In this document: positions 29,142 through 37,881 of the stretch, piece by piece
How the letters are laid out: each line of letters starts with the position of its first letter
Numbering within the stretch: position 1 is the stretch's first letter
From: Clostridium vitabionis
Lineage (GTDB): Bacteria > Bacillota > Clostridia > Lachnospirales > Lachnospiraceae
Reading direction: 5' to 3'
DNA: 64,000 bases
Assembly: GCF_015351765.1 (NCBI RefSeq)
Contig: NZ_JADKQA010000001.1
Span: forward strand, 372,001 to 436,000
Position numbers and translations under genes: made by a program
Notes under the pieces: generated by a model
Databases searched by the model: none
What the model was told of the DNA's origin: nothing
The model's input: the letters and a program-made list of their open reading frames with translations, nothing else

Positions 29142-29701
29142 TCCATATCTACTGCGGGGACGGTAAGGGAAAGACTACCGCGGCTGCCGGCCTTGCTGCC
29201 CGCTTCGCCGGTGCCGGGGGAACCGTGGTGGCCGCCCGCTTCCTCAAGACGGAGGATTCCGGGGAGGCCGCCGCCCTGCGCAGCATCCCGGGGATCACGG
29301 TCATTCCCTGCCGGAAGTCCTTCGGCTTTACCTGGACGATGACGCCGGAGGAGAAGGTTGAGGCAGCGGAATACGCCCGCGGCCTCTTCAGGGAGGCTGA
29401 ACGGCTGGCTTTGGAGGCGGCGGTGGGGGCGCAGGCGGCACATTCTCCGGAAGAAAAGCTGCCTTCCCCGCCGGTCCTCCTCGTGCTCGATGAGCTCGCG
29501 GCGGCGATGGGGGCGGGATTCCTCGGCACTTCGGAGGTGCTCGGCGTCCTGGACCGCCTGGAGGACCTCGCGGAAATTGTGATTACCGGTCGGAATCCCG
29601 CGAGAGAGCTGCTTGACCGGGCGGACTATATCACGGAGATGAGGAAGATTCGCCACCCCTATGAGCGGGGGATCCCTGCCCGGCGGGGGATCGAGTACTG
29701 A
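29138..29701 (+). CDS. Cob(I)yrinic acid a,c-diamide adenosyltransferase (CobO/BtuR-like)
   Basis: Predicted to adenosylate corrinoids using ATP. Its 187 residues show the family P-loop GDGKGKTTAAAGLAARF near the N-terminus, the FLKTEDSGEA loop, VLDELAAAMGAGFL (Walker B-like, about 116) and the closing VITGRNPARELLDRADYITEM...HPYERGIPARRGIEY, highly characteristic of CobO. The start overlaps the helicase stop by four bases (ATGA), giving translational coupling to an unrelated gene. No other cobalamin gene is in the window. Confidence 0.92.
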   Translation: MIHIYCGDGKGKTTAAAGLAARFAGAGGTVVAARFLKTEDSGEAAALRSIPGITVIPCRKSFGFTWTMTPEEKVEAAEYARGLFREAERLALEAAVGAQAAHSPEEKLPSPPVLLVLDELAAAMGAGFLGTSEVLGVLDRLEDLAEIVITGRNPARELLDRADYITEMRKIRHPYERGIPARRGIEY

Positions 29702-29712
29702 ACGGGACGATC

Positions 29713-29741
29713 TTGCCATTTTCCTGTGTTCCTGATAGAGT
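29713..29741 (+). promoter_or_regulatory. Possible promoter of the DUF1292 gene
   Basis: TTGCCA, 17-base spacer, TAGAGT, 46 bases before the start codon. Confidence 0.4.
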
Positions 29742-29787
29742 GGGGTCTGAACAGAAATAAGAATTCGGCGTGCAGGAGGAGGCTCTT

Positions 29788-30120
29788 ATGGCGAAGGAAA
29801 AGAGAGAGGATGAGATTTTCACGGAGGATCAGGATACGGTGACACTGTCGCTGGACGACGGGCAGGAGATCGAATGCCTGGTTCTCGGCATTTTTGAGGC
29901 CTGCGGGCGGGAGTATGTCGCCCTGCTTCCCTCGGAGGAACAGGAGAGCGAGGAGGGCACGGTGTTCCTGTACCGCTATCTCGAGGATGAGAACGGGGAG
30001 GCGGGCGTTGGCAATATCGAGAGTGACGCCGAGTATAAAGCCGCCTCCAACCGCTTCAACGAGCTGATCAACAGCTACGGCTATGAGGATGTGGTGGATG
30101 AGGATGAGCTGGATTCCTGA
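29788..30120 (+). CDS. DUF1292 protein
   Basis: A 110-residue, strongly acidic cytosolic protein. It matches DUF1292: VTLSLDDGQEIECLVLGIFEACGREYVALLP followed by an acidic loop and VFLYRYLED..., a small beta-rich domain common in clostridia and bacilli (YrzB-like). AGGAGG lies 8 bases before ATG 29788. Function unknown. The lipoprotein gene follows after 39 bases. Confidence 0.88.
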   Translation: MAKEKREDEIFTEDQDTVTLSLDDGQEIECLVLGIFEACGREYVALLPSEEQESEEGTVFLYRYLEDENGEAGVGNIESDAEYKAASNRFNELINSYGYEDVVDEDELDS

Positions 30121-30159
30121 CAGGATTTGCCCCGGGGCGGAAAATGGAGTTGTGATCGG

Positions 30160-32013
30160 ATGAGGAGACGGTGGTGCATATTCGCGATGGCCCTCACAGC
30201 GCTCAGCCTTGCTTCCTGTGCCCGTCCGGCACCTTCCCGGGCCATAGAATCCGCGGCTTCGCCGGGAGATACGGAAAATGCGGAGAGTACGGAACAAGCG
30301 GAAAATGCGGAGGCTTTGGAGCTCGCGGAGGCGACGGACCAGGCAGAGACCAACGGGGCCGGTGTTATCCGGAGCGGCGGCAGGCTGTATTTCCGCTACA
30401 GGGACTCTTTTTATGAGCTGACGGTGGCGACCGGTGAGATCCGGACCATCGTTTCGCTCGAGGGCGGCGAGCGGAGCAGCGCGTTCTGGATCTACCGCGG
30501 CGGGTTTTATTTTGACATGGAATACCAGGATGAGGCCGGCGACGGGCTGACCGGCCTCTATCGCCTGTCCCTCACGGACGGAAGCACCGTGCACATGGCG
30601 GATATCAATTTTGTCCCCACATCGCTCTATGTTTCCGGCGGGCGCCTTTATGCCAGGGATTCGGAGAATAGCAGGGCGTACGCCCTCGACGGGGACGGAT
30701 TCACCCGCGCCGAGCTGTCTCCGGAAGACACGGTCCTCCGCGATGTCCCGGCAGACTGCGTGCTCTTCCCCGAAGAGAGCCCGGCCTACGCGGCGGAGCA
30801 CCTGGGGTATCTCCCGCTTCAGGACGGGAAGGCTCTCGCCCTCGTCATCGCCAATAAGGATGGCACTTCCCCGAGGCGCATTGCGGAGGGAAATCCCCTG
30901 GCAGCCCACTACTTCGGAAGAGAGCGGGTTTACCTGGCCGAGAAGGCCGGGGGAACCGTAACCGTCCGCGCAGTTGACCCGGGGACTGCCGCGGAGACGG
31001 TGCTGTTCACCTCCGATACTGTTCCGGAATTTCTCGCGGAGGACGGCGGGTGGCTGTATTATTCCGTTCAGGATGACGGCGCGGATCCGATGTCCGCGGC
31101 CACCTATTTCCGGATTCCGGTCTCCGGCGGGGAAGCGCAGACAGTCGGCCGCGTAGAACCCGGCCCGGGGATGGGCAGTTACCAGGAGGATCTGCGGATC
31201 TTCGCGGTGGATGGGGATACCTTTTATTATCCGATTTACAGCGGATTTTCCGTGTGTATGTCCATGGTGCAGGGCGCGAGCGGCGAGCTGGATACCCTGA
31301 CACCGGTGCTGGAGACCTCGCAGCTCGCGGGTCTCGGGGAGACCTCCCAGGTATCCGGAAGTACCGGGACCGGCGCGGGAAACGGCGGGCCGGGGATTTC
31401 CTGGTACACGGAGACCATGACATTTTCCGGGGATGCCGGGGCGCAGGTCATGTCGCAGACCATGGAAAATGCCCGGGCGGCGGCTCAGGCTTACGCGGAG
31501 CAGCTTGCCGCCGGACAGAGGGATGCCTCAGCAGACGGTGCTGACGGGGCACACCAGCTGGACGGGCTTGCCGGGGTGACGGCGCTCGACTGGCGGATTG
31601 ACGGAAAGGACGGGGTTACCTGGCTGACCGACAATTATTGCTGCATCCGGGCGGAGGGACGCCTCCGGATCGGCGGCGCGTACCGCTCTTATGCGCGGAG
31701 TTACTTTGTCTTTGACCGGAAGACCGGGCGGCGTCTGATGCTGCCGGATGTCCTCGCCAGCAGCGAGAGCGAGATCCGGGAACTTGTGGCGGACGCCTTT
31801 GCCCGGCTGGACGAGAGCAGCGGCTTCGCCTATGCGGCGCCGGAAGACCTGCGGGAGCTTGTGCGGGATAAAATCCGCTTTTTCTCCCCGTTCTATCTGA
31901 CGCCCGAGGGCATTGTGTTCTATTTTTCGCCGGGCGAGATCGCGCCGGAGGCGGAGGGCTATCCGGAGGTGACGATTCCCTGGCGTTCCCTCAAGATCCG
32001 GCTTTCCCGGTAG
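30160..32013 (+). CDS. Lipoprotein with N-terminal propeller-like region and DUF3298-like C-terminus
   Basis: A 617-residue exported protein with a signal peptide and lipobox LASC near residue 20. A Glu/Ala-rich linker (about 25-70) precedes repeated Tyr/Trp-containing beta blades (GGRLYFRYRDSFYELT, GGFYFDMEY, GGWLYYSVQDDG) of the DUF5050-like propeller type. The last 150 residues (KTGRRLMLPDVLA... FYLTPEGIVFYFSPGEIAPEAEG) match the RsiV/DUF3298 C-terminal domain. GGAG precedes ATG 30160 by about 10 bases. Probably a surface sensor or binding protein; ligand unknown. Confidence 0.75.
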   Translation: MRRRWCIFAMALTALSLASCARPAPSRAIESAASPGDTENAESTEQAENAEALELAEATDQAETNGAGVIRSGGRLYFRYRDSFYELTVATGEIRTIVSLEGGERSSAFWIYRGGFYFDMEYQDEAGDGLTGLYRLSLTDGSTVHMADINFVPTSLYVSGGRLYARDSENSRAYALDGDGFTRAELSPEDTVLRDVPADCVLFPEESPAYAAEHLGYLPLQDGKALALVIANKDGTSPRRIAEGNPLAAHYFGRERVYLAEKAGGTVTVRAVDPGTAAETVLFTSDTVPEFLAEDGGWLYYSVQDDGADPMSAATYFRIPVSGGEAQTVGRVEPGPGMGSYQEDLRIFAVDGDTFYYPIYSGFSVCMSMVQGASGELDTLTPVLETSQLAGLGETSQVSGSTGTGAGNGGPGISWYTETMTFSGDAGAQVMSQTMENARAAAQAYAEQLAAGQRDASADGADGAHQLDGLAGVTALDWRIDGKDGVTWLTDNYCCIRAEGRLRIGGAYRSYARSYFVFDRKTGRRLMLPDVLASSESEIRELVADAFARLDESSGFAYAAPEDLRELVRDKIRFFSPFYLTPEGIVFYFSPGEIAPEAEGYPEVTIPWRSLKIRLSR

Positions 32014-32143
32014 GCTGGGGAAAATTGCAGCAGCTGCCTTTACAGCGGAAAGTTGTGAAATTATACTGATTGCAGGGAGGCCGGATATACCGGCAGAAAA
32101 TGAATAAAACTGTTGGGAAATGTACAAAAGGGAGGTTACAGCC

Positions 32144-32992
32144 GTGAGACTGATCGCTTTGGTTTTTGCCTGCGCTGCCGCGCTGATCATTGCAGCGATG
32201 CTCTACCTCATGGCACCGTCAAGGCGGAGGAAGAGCCGGATGGGGGTTTTTGAGCAGTACTTTATCGCCCACCGCGGTTTTCATCAAAATGGGACAGAGA
32301 GGCCGGAGAATTCGATGCCGGCGTTCTCAGCGGCGGTGAGCCGCGGCTATGGGATCGAGCTGGATGTCCAGCTGACCGCGGACGGGGTTCCCGTCGTCTT
32401 CCATGATTTCACCCTGCACCGCGCGGCTGGGGATGCACGGAGGATTTCGGAACTGACCTTTGCGGAACTCGAGGAGATCCCCCTGTTCGGCTCGAGCCAG
32501 CGGATCCCCAGGTTTTCTGAGGTGCTCCGCATGGTGGACGGCCGCGTGCCGATGATCATCGAGCTGAAGGCCATGTGGAAGCACAGGGAGCTCTGCGAGA
32601 AGGCGGCGCGGATTCTTGACCGCTACCGCGGCAGCTATTGCATCGAATCGTTCAGTCCCCTTGCGCTCTACTGGTTCCGGAGGCATCGCCCGGAGGTGAT
32701 GCGCGGGCAGCTTGCGACAAGCCTTTTCCGCGAGGGTAAGCGGCGCTGGTGGTTCTTCGCCTGGACGCTGACCTGGTGCCTCTCGAACCGCCTCTGCAGG
32801 CCGGATTTTGTCGCGTACAATTTTGAGTTCCGCAATATTCTGCCGGTGCGCCTGATGCGCCGGATGTACCGGTGCGAGATGGCCGCCTGGACGATCAGGA
32901 GCCAGGCGGATCTCGAGAAGAGCAGGAGCCATTTCGATGTCTTTATCTTTGACAGCTTCGATCCCAAGGCGCGCTCCGAGCAGGTCGGCTGA
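32144..32992 (+). CDS. Membrane-anchored glycerophosphodiester phosphodiesterase family protein
   Basis: Hydrolyses glycerophosphodiesters to glycerol-3-phosphate and an alcohol, or acts on teichoic-acid-type polymers. Of 282 residues, the first 25 form a membrane anchor. The GDPD TIM barrel follows with IAHRGFHQNGTERPENSMPAF, IELDVQLTADGVPVVFHD (metal and catalytic residues) and ESFSPLALYWFRRHRP. GTG 32144 is chosen because GGGAGG lies 8 bases upstream; the earlier in-frame ATG (32120) has no site. A T-box transcript starts just after the stop. Confidence 0.9.
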   Translation: MRLIALVFACAAALIIAAMLYLMAPSRRRKSRMGVFEQYFIAHRGFHQNGTERPENSMPAFSAAVSRGYGIELDVQLTADGVPVVFHDFTLHRAAGDARRISELTFAELEEIPLFGSSQRIPRFSEVLRMVDGRVPMIIELKAMWKHRELCEKAARILDRYRGSYCIESFSPLALYWFRRHRPEVMRGQLATSLFREGKRRWWFFAWTLTWCLSNRLCRPDFVAYNFEFRNILPVRLMRRMYRCEMAAWTIRSQADLEKSRSHFDVFIFDSFDPKARSEQVG

Positions 32993-33000
32993 AAAAATGG

Positions 33001-33029
33001 TTGACATTTTCCGTTTTGTGCTCTAAGAT
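33001..33029 (+). promoter_or_regulatory. Promoter of the trpXYZ-type operon
   Basis: Consensus TTGACA, 17-base spacer, TAAGAT; transcription should begin near 33036 at the base of the T-box leader. Confidence 0.88.
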
Positions 33030-33035
33030 TAGCCA

Positions 33036-33312
33036 CATAAACCGTTGAGAAAGAGGAGTACTTCCCAAGGCGAAATCACAGAGAGTTCCGGATGGTGGAA
33101 CCGGAATACGGAACCTGGGAGGGAATGGGCTTTCGAGGGTGTTCCGGAACGTACAGCAGAGTACAGTATGGAACGACGGAGACCGCAACCGTTATCTGGC
33201 GGCATATATGTTGGTATATGACAAAAGTGGACCTTACGGTCAAGTTTGGGTGGCACCGCGGATTTTAGAAAATTCGTCCCAGATGCGTTCTGCGCATCTG
33301 GGATTTTTTTTG
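33036..33312 (+). promoter_or_regulatory. T-box riboswitch, specifier UGG (tRNA-Trp)
   Basis: Transcriptional T-box. Stem I has a specifier loop with AGTA on the 5' side (33057-33060) and GAA-TGG on the 3' side (33123-33128), flanked by CTTCCC/GGGAGG and GAAAG/CTTTC. The specifier is TGG, the Trp codon. The antiterminator box GGGTGGCACCGCG (33248-33260) has bulge TGGC, which pairs with a tRNA ending GCCA, as expected for the G73 of tRNA-Trp. The terminator stem CCCAGATGCG/CGCATCTGGG (33278-33302) is followed by eight T residues. Uncharged tRNA-Trp should allow transporter expression. Confidence 0.95.
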
Positions 33313-33421
33313 CGCAGAGCACTTAACAAGCTAAGCAAATTTGCTTTGCGTTTTCGAGAATTTTCATCCCGGTCCCGAACGCCGCGGTTCACGGAGAGAG
33401 CCCTGAGAGGCGAGGAGGAGT

Positions 33422-34546
33422 ATGATGAAAAAGCAGATGGCAGCAGCAGTAGTGATCAGCGCGATGGCGGCGGTTTCCCTGGCGGGCTGCGGCGGTTCGG
33501 CAGCCAAGACAGCCGGCACGGCGGCAGCGGAGACGGCGGCGCAGGCAGCAGCCGGGTCTACGGCGGGGGAGAAGGCTTCCGCGGGCGCGGAGGGCGGCAA
33601 AACGTTCAAGGTCGGCATTGTCCAGTATATGGATCACCCGTCCTTGAACCAGATCGAGGAAAATATCGAGTCCGAGCTGGATAAGCTGTCCTCGGATACC
33701 GGGGTTGCCTATGATTACAAGAGCTATGTGAAAAATGGCCAGGGCGACGCGAGCACACTGAACCAGATTGCCTCCGACCTGATTGCGCAGGATGTCGATG
33801 TGCTTGTCCCGATCGCGACGCCGGCAGCGCAGATCTGCCAGTCGGCGGCGGAGGGGAAGAATCTGCCGATCGTATTTTCCGCGGTTTCCGACCCGGTCGG
33901 CGCGAAGCTGGTGAACTCTCTGGATGCGCCGGGCGCGAACATCACCGGGACCTCCGACCCGATCAATGTGGAGGCGCTGATCAACATGATCCTCGCGGTC
34001 AATCCGGACACCGACTATATCGGGCTTCTCTATTCCAAGAGTGAGGATTCCTCGACCAAGGCGATCGAGGACGCCAAGGCTTACCTGGACGAAAAAGGGA
34101 TCAAATACATCGAGAAGACGGGAACAACGACGGACGAGGTAGCTTCCGCGGCGGACGCGCTTGTCGCCGAGGGCGTGGACGCGGTGTTCACCCCGACGGA
34201 CAACACGATCCAGAAGGCGGAGCTGAGCATTTTTGAGAAATTCAACAAGGCAGGCATCCCGCACTATGCCGGAGCGGATTCCTTTGCGCTGAACGGCGCG
34301 TTCTGCGGCTTCGGAACGGATTTCGCCGAGCTCGGGCGGGTGACCGCGGACATGGTTGCCGATATTCTGGGCAATGGCGCCGATCCGGCATCCACCGCGG
34401 TCAAGGCGATGGACGACGGGATCGCGACGATCAACACCGACACCTGCGCGGAGCTTAAGCTGGATATCAATACCGTAAAGGACGCGGTCAAGCCGTTCTG
34501 CACCTCCGTCGAGGAGATTCAGACCCAGAAGGAATTTCAGAAGTAA
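33422..34546 (+). CDS. trpX: ABC transporter substrate-binding lipoprotein (TrpX-like)
   Basis: Extracytoplasmic binding protein, 374 residues, of the ABC_sub_bind family. A signal peptide and lipobox SLAGC (Cys about 23) precede an Ala-rich linker. The two-lobed domain begins FKVGIVQYMDHPSLNQIEENI and includes VLVPIATPAAQICQSA, IVFSAVSDPVGAKLV and the TDNTIQKAELSIFEKFNKAGIPHYAGAD hinge. Members with a Trp T-box are tryptophan transporters, and the UGG specifier here fits. Either of two adjacent ATGs (33422, 33425) may start it; GAGGAGG favours the second. Confidence 0.92.
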   Translation: MMKKQMAAAVVISAMAAVSLAGCGGSAAKTAGTAAAETAAQAAAGSTAGEKASAGAEGGKTFKVGIVQYMDHPSLNQIEENIESELDKLSSDTGVAYDYKSYVKNGQGDASTLNQIASDLIAQDVDVLVPIATPAAQICQSAAEGKNLPIVFSAVSDPVGAKLVNSLDAPGANITGTSDPINVEALINMILAVNPDTDYIGLLYSKSEDSSTKAIEDAKAYLDEKGIKYIEKTGTTTDEVASAADALVAEGVDAVFTPTDNTIQKAELSIFEKFNKAGIPHYAGADSFALNGAFCGFGTDFAELGRVTADMVADILGNGADPASTAVKAMDDGIATINTDTCAELKLDINTVKDAVKPFCTSVEEIQTQKEFQK

Positions 34547-34583
34547 CGGGAAAAATAGTTTAGCAGTGAAGGAAGGATAAAAC

Positions 34584-35531
34584 GTGGGCTTTTTAACGGC
34601 AGGAATTGTGGAGACAGCGCTGGAGGTCGGGCTGATCTATTCGCTGGTGGCGCTTTCCTTATTTATCAGTTTCAGCATCCTGGACATCTGCGACCTGTCC
34701 ACGGACGGGTGCTATACGCTCGGATGTGCGGTCGGCGCGGTGGTGACCCTGGCGGGGCATCCGGTTCTCGCCCTGGTTGCCGCGATGCTGGCCGGTGTCT
34801 GCTCCGGCTTTGTGACGGCCGTGCTCCAGACCAAATTCGGGGTGCAGAGCATTCTTGCCGGCATTGTCGTGAATACCGGCCTTTACACGGTCAACCTGGC
34901 AGTCATGGGGTTTTCGTCGAACCTCTCCATCTTCGGGACGGATACGGTATTCAGCCTGATTGCCAAGGCAAATGCCTCCGCCTTCTGGCAGGAGTGGAGC
35001 GGGCTCATGTTCCTCGCGGTGCTCATCGCGGCGGCGGGCTTCCTGCTCAAGCAGTTTCTCGCCACCCGGCTCGGCCTCTCGATCCGGGCGACCGGAGACA
35101 GCCCGGCGATGGTCCGCGCTTCCTCGATCAACACCGCCTTCATGGTCACGGTCGGCCTCTGCGTGTCCAATTCGCTGACCGGTCTTGCCGGCGCGCTGAT
35201 CGGGCAGTACAACAAGACCTGTGACATTAACCTCGGCACCGGCATGGTCACGATCGCCCTCGCGTCCCTGGTCATTGGGGAGAGCGTCACCGGAAAGAAG
35301 AAAATCGGCGTCCGCATCTTCGGCGTGATCCTGGGCTCCTGCTTCTACCGGCTGATCATCGCGGCAGCCCTGCGCCTCAACGTGCCGACGGAATTCTTCA
35401 AGCTGGTTTCGGCGGTGATCGTCGCCGTGGCGATCGCGGCGCCCCAGGTGAGGAAAATGGCTGCCTTAAGGCGCCAGAAGGCGCAGGCGGTGGCAGCGAG
35501 GAGAAAGCGGATGCAGGGAGGCACGGACTGA
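34584..35531 (+). CDS. trpY: ABC transporter permease (TrpY-like)
   Basis: Integral membrane permease, 315 residues, with about eight to nine hydrophobic helices, of the branched-chain/LivH-like class that accompanies ABC_sub_bind proteins (SFSILDICDLSTDGCYTLGCAVGA; TKFGVQSILAGIVVNTGLYTVNL). The EAA-like cytoplasmic region is LGLSIRATGDSPAMVRASSINT. It starts at GTG 34584 with AAGGA upstream, 37 bases after trpX, and overlaps trpZ by one base. Confidence 0.92.
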   Translation: MGFLTAGIVETALEVGLIYSLVALSLFISFSILDICDLSTDGCYTLGCAVGAVVTLAGHPVLALVAAMLAGVCSGFVTAVLQTKFGVQSILAGIVVNTGLYTVNLAVMGFSSNLSIFGTDTVFSLIAKANASAFWQEWSGLMFLAVLIAAAGFLLKQFLATRLGLSIRATGDSPAMVRASSINTAFMVTVGLCVSNSLTGLAGALIGQYNKTCDINLGTGMVTIALASLVIGESVTGKKKIGVRIFGVILGSCFYRLIIAAALRLNVPTEFFKLVSAVIVAVAIAAPQVRKMAALRRQKAQAVAARRKRMQGGTD

Positions 35532-36346
35532 TGCTGAAAATCACGAATATCCACAAGACCTTCAACCCGGGGACGGTGAATGAAAAGCGCGCGCTGGACG
35601 GCGTGACGCTCGACATGGAGGAGGGCGATTTCGCCACGATTGTCGGCTCGAACGGCGCCGGGAAATCAACGCTGTTTAACGCCATCGCCGGCACCTTCTT
35701 TGTCGATGACGGCGATATCGAGCTGGACGGCGAGGATATCACCTTTGTTCCGGAACACATCCGGAGCCGCTTTGTCGGCCGCCTCTTCCAGGATCCGCTC
35801 ATGGGGACGGCACCGCACATGACGATCGAGGAAAATCTTGCTGTCGCCTATCTCCGGGCGTCCACGAGACGGCACGCCTATTTCAGCCGCATATCCCGGC
35901 GGGAAAAGGAATTGTTCCGGGAGAAGCTTTCCCTGCTGGATATGGGGCTGGAAGACCGGATGGAGCAGCCGGTCGGCCTGCTCTCCGGCGGCCAGCGCCA
36001 GGCGCTGACCCTGCTGATGGCGACCATCGTGACCCCGAAGCTGCTCCTTCTCGACGAGCACACGGCGGCGCTCGACCCGGCAACCGCGAAGAAAGTGCTG
36101 GATCTCACCGAGAGCATCGTCCGGGAGAGGAAAATCACCTGCCTGATGGTCACCCACAATATGAACCAGGCGATCGAGCTGGGCAATCGGACGCTTATGA
36201 TGAGCGACGGCAGGATTGTCCTCGATGTCTCCGGAAAGGAGCGCAGGGGGATGACGGTGGACGATCTTCTGCACAAATTCGCGGAAGGCACGGGAGAGGC
36301 GATGGACAATGACCGGATTCTCCTGAGCACCGAGCAGGGGGTCTGA
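35531..36346 (+). CDS. trpZ: ABC transporter ATP-binding protein (TrpZ-like)
   Basis: Cytosolic ATPase, 271 residues: Walker A GSNGAGKST (about 38), Q-loop in LFQDPLMG, signature LLSGGQRQALTLLMA, Walker B LLLLDEHTAALDP and switch VTHNMNQA. The signature is LSGGQ as usual. It starts within the trpY stop (TGATG), completing the trpXYZ-type operon, which ends at the hairpin shared with aroA. Confidence 0.93.
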   Translation: MLKITNIHKTFNPGTVNEKRALDGVTLDMEEGDFATIVGSNGAGKSTLFNAIAGTFFVDDGDIELDGEDITFVPEHIRSRFVGRLFQDPLMGTAPHMTIEENLAVAYLRASTRRHAYFSRISRREKELFREKLSLLDMGLEDRMEQPVGLLSGGQRQALTLLMATIVTPKLLLLDEHTAALDPATAKKVLDLTESIVRERKITCLMVTHNMNQAIELGNRTLMMSDGRIVLDVSGKERRGMTVDDLLHKFAEGTGEAMDNDRILLSTEQGV

Positions 36347-36382
36347 TTTCTGTTTTGATGCCCGCTTTTCAGAAAAGGGAGG

Positions 36383-36415
36383 AGCCCCGCAGCGCCAGGA
36401 TGGCGCTGCGGGGCT
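36383..36415. terminator. Bidirectional terminator between trpZ and aroA
   Basis: Perfect 14-bp stem AGCCCCGCAGCGCC / GGCGCTGCGGGGCT. TTCCTGT follows on the plus strand and CTCCCTTTT on the minus strand. Confidence 0.85.
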
Positions 36416-36438
36416 TCCTGTATCTTTAGATGCCCGGT

Positions 36439-37770
36439 TCAGTGATCCGCGAGTTTCAGAAGGTCGCTGTAGAAGCCGGGATAGGAGATATCGACGCAGG
36501 ATGCGTCGCGGATGTCGGTCTCCCCGCTTGCCGCCATGGCGGCGACGGCGCAGGACATGGCAACCCGGTGGTCCTTGTGGCTGTCCACCGCCGCGCCACG
36601 GAGAGGGGATGAGGAAGCGCCGGCCGCCCCGTGGCCGCTGATGACCATGCCGTCCTCCGTGGGGGTGATGTCGGCGCCCATCGCGGAGAGAACCTCCGCC
36701 ATGACCGCGATGCGGTCGGATTCCTTGACCTTGAGCTCAGCCGCGTCCCGGATGACGGTTGTCCCTTCCGCGAAGCAGGCGGCAGCCGCGATGACCGGGA
36801 TTTCGTCGATCAGGGTGGGAATCTCGGCACCGCCGATTTCCGTGCCCCGGAGCGGCCCGTATTTTACGTGGAGATCCGCGACAGGCTCGCCGGAGCTGAC
36901 CCGCGCATTTTCCACCGTGAGATCAGCGCCCATCCGCTGGAGGACATGGAGGATCCCGGCGCGGGTGGGGTTCACCCCGACATTCCGGATGAGGATCTCC
37001 GATCCCGGGACAATGCAGCCGGCAGCGAGAAAGTACGCCGCGGAGGAAATGTCCCCCGGGACGGTGATCTGCTGCGCGTGGAGCTCCTCCGCCGGGTGAA
37101 TCGTGATTTCCGCGCTGCCATCCCCGAGAATCCTGGTCGAGAGTTCCGCGCCGAAGGCGGAGAGCATCCGCTCGCTGTGGTCACGCGAGAGTGCCGGCTC
37201 ATGGACAGAGGTCTCCCCGTCAGCGTAGAGCCCGGCGAGGAGAATCGAGGATTTCACCTGCGCCGAGGCGACGGGGGAGGTATACCGGATCCCGTGGAGA
37301 GGCCTGCCGTCGATGATGAGGGGAGGGCATCCGTCCCCCCGCCCGCTCCGGATCTCCGCGCCCATGAGGCGCAGCGGGCGGATGATCCGGTTCATCGGGC
37401 GCTTATTCAGCGAGTCATCCCCGGAGAGCACCGTGCGGAAATCCTGGGCGGCGAGAATGCCGGAAATCAGGCGGGTTGTCGTGCCGCTGTTCCCGGTATC
37501 CAGATGGAGAACGCCGGAAGTGCTCCCGGCGGGGGAGAGGCCCCGAAGGCCTCTGCCTTCCACGGTCACCCGGTCGCCGGACTGTGTGATGGGAATTCCC
37601 ATCGCGCGGAAGCATCCGATCGTGGACAGGCAGTCAGCTCCCGGAAGAAAGCCCTGAATCTCGGTCTTTCCCCGCGCAAGGGAGCCGAACATCACGGCGC
37701 GGTGGGATATGGATTTGTCTCCCGGCACGGTCACAGTGCCGGCGAGACGGGAAACTCTGTGAAATTTCAT
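36439..37770 (-). CDS. aroA: 3-phosphoshikimate 1-carboxyvinyltransferase (EPSP synthase)
   Basis: Shikimate-pathway enzyme joining shikimate-3-phosphate and PEP. Its 443 residues show VPGDKSISHRAVMFGSLA (PEP and S3P binding), DTGNSGTTTRLISGILA (about 90), GDDSLNKRPMNRII, which resembles the class II signature, and a catalytic DEIP region near 310. A KDHRVAMSCAVAAMA segment lies near the C-terminus. It follows tyrA on the minus strand after a 111-base gap and probably shares its transcript. Confidence 0.97.
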   Translation of the reverse strand: MKFHRVSRLAGTVTVPGDKSISHRAVMFGSLARGKTEIQGFLPGADCLSTIGCFRAMGIPITQSGDRVTVEGRGLRGLSPAGSTSGVLHLDTGNSGTTTRLISGILAAQDFRTVLSGDDSLNKRPMNRIIRPLRLMGAEIRSGRGDGCPPLIIDGRPLHGIRYTSPVASAQVKSSILLAGLYADGETSVHEPALSRDHSERMLSAFGAELSTRILGDGSAEITIHPAEELHAQQITVPGDISSAAYFLAAGCIVPGSEILIRNVGVNPTRAGILHVLQRMGADLTVENARVSSGEPVADLHVKYGPLRGTEIGGAEIPTLIDEIPVIAAAACFAEGTTVIRDAAELKVKESDRIAVMAEVLSAMGADITPTEDGMVISGHGAAGASSSPLRGAAVDSHKDHRVAMSCAVAAMAASGETDIRDASCVDISYPGFYSDLLKLADH

Positions 37771-37881
37771 GACAATTTCTCCTGCGGATAGAACGGAAAG
37801 TCCCGGTCGGGGAAAATCTCCGGATCGGGGCCGGGTTTACGGCTGTGCGGGCTTACCCTCGCGGATTTCCTCAGGCAAGGG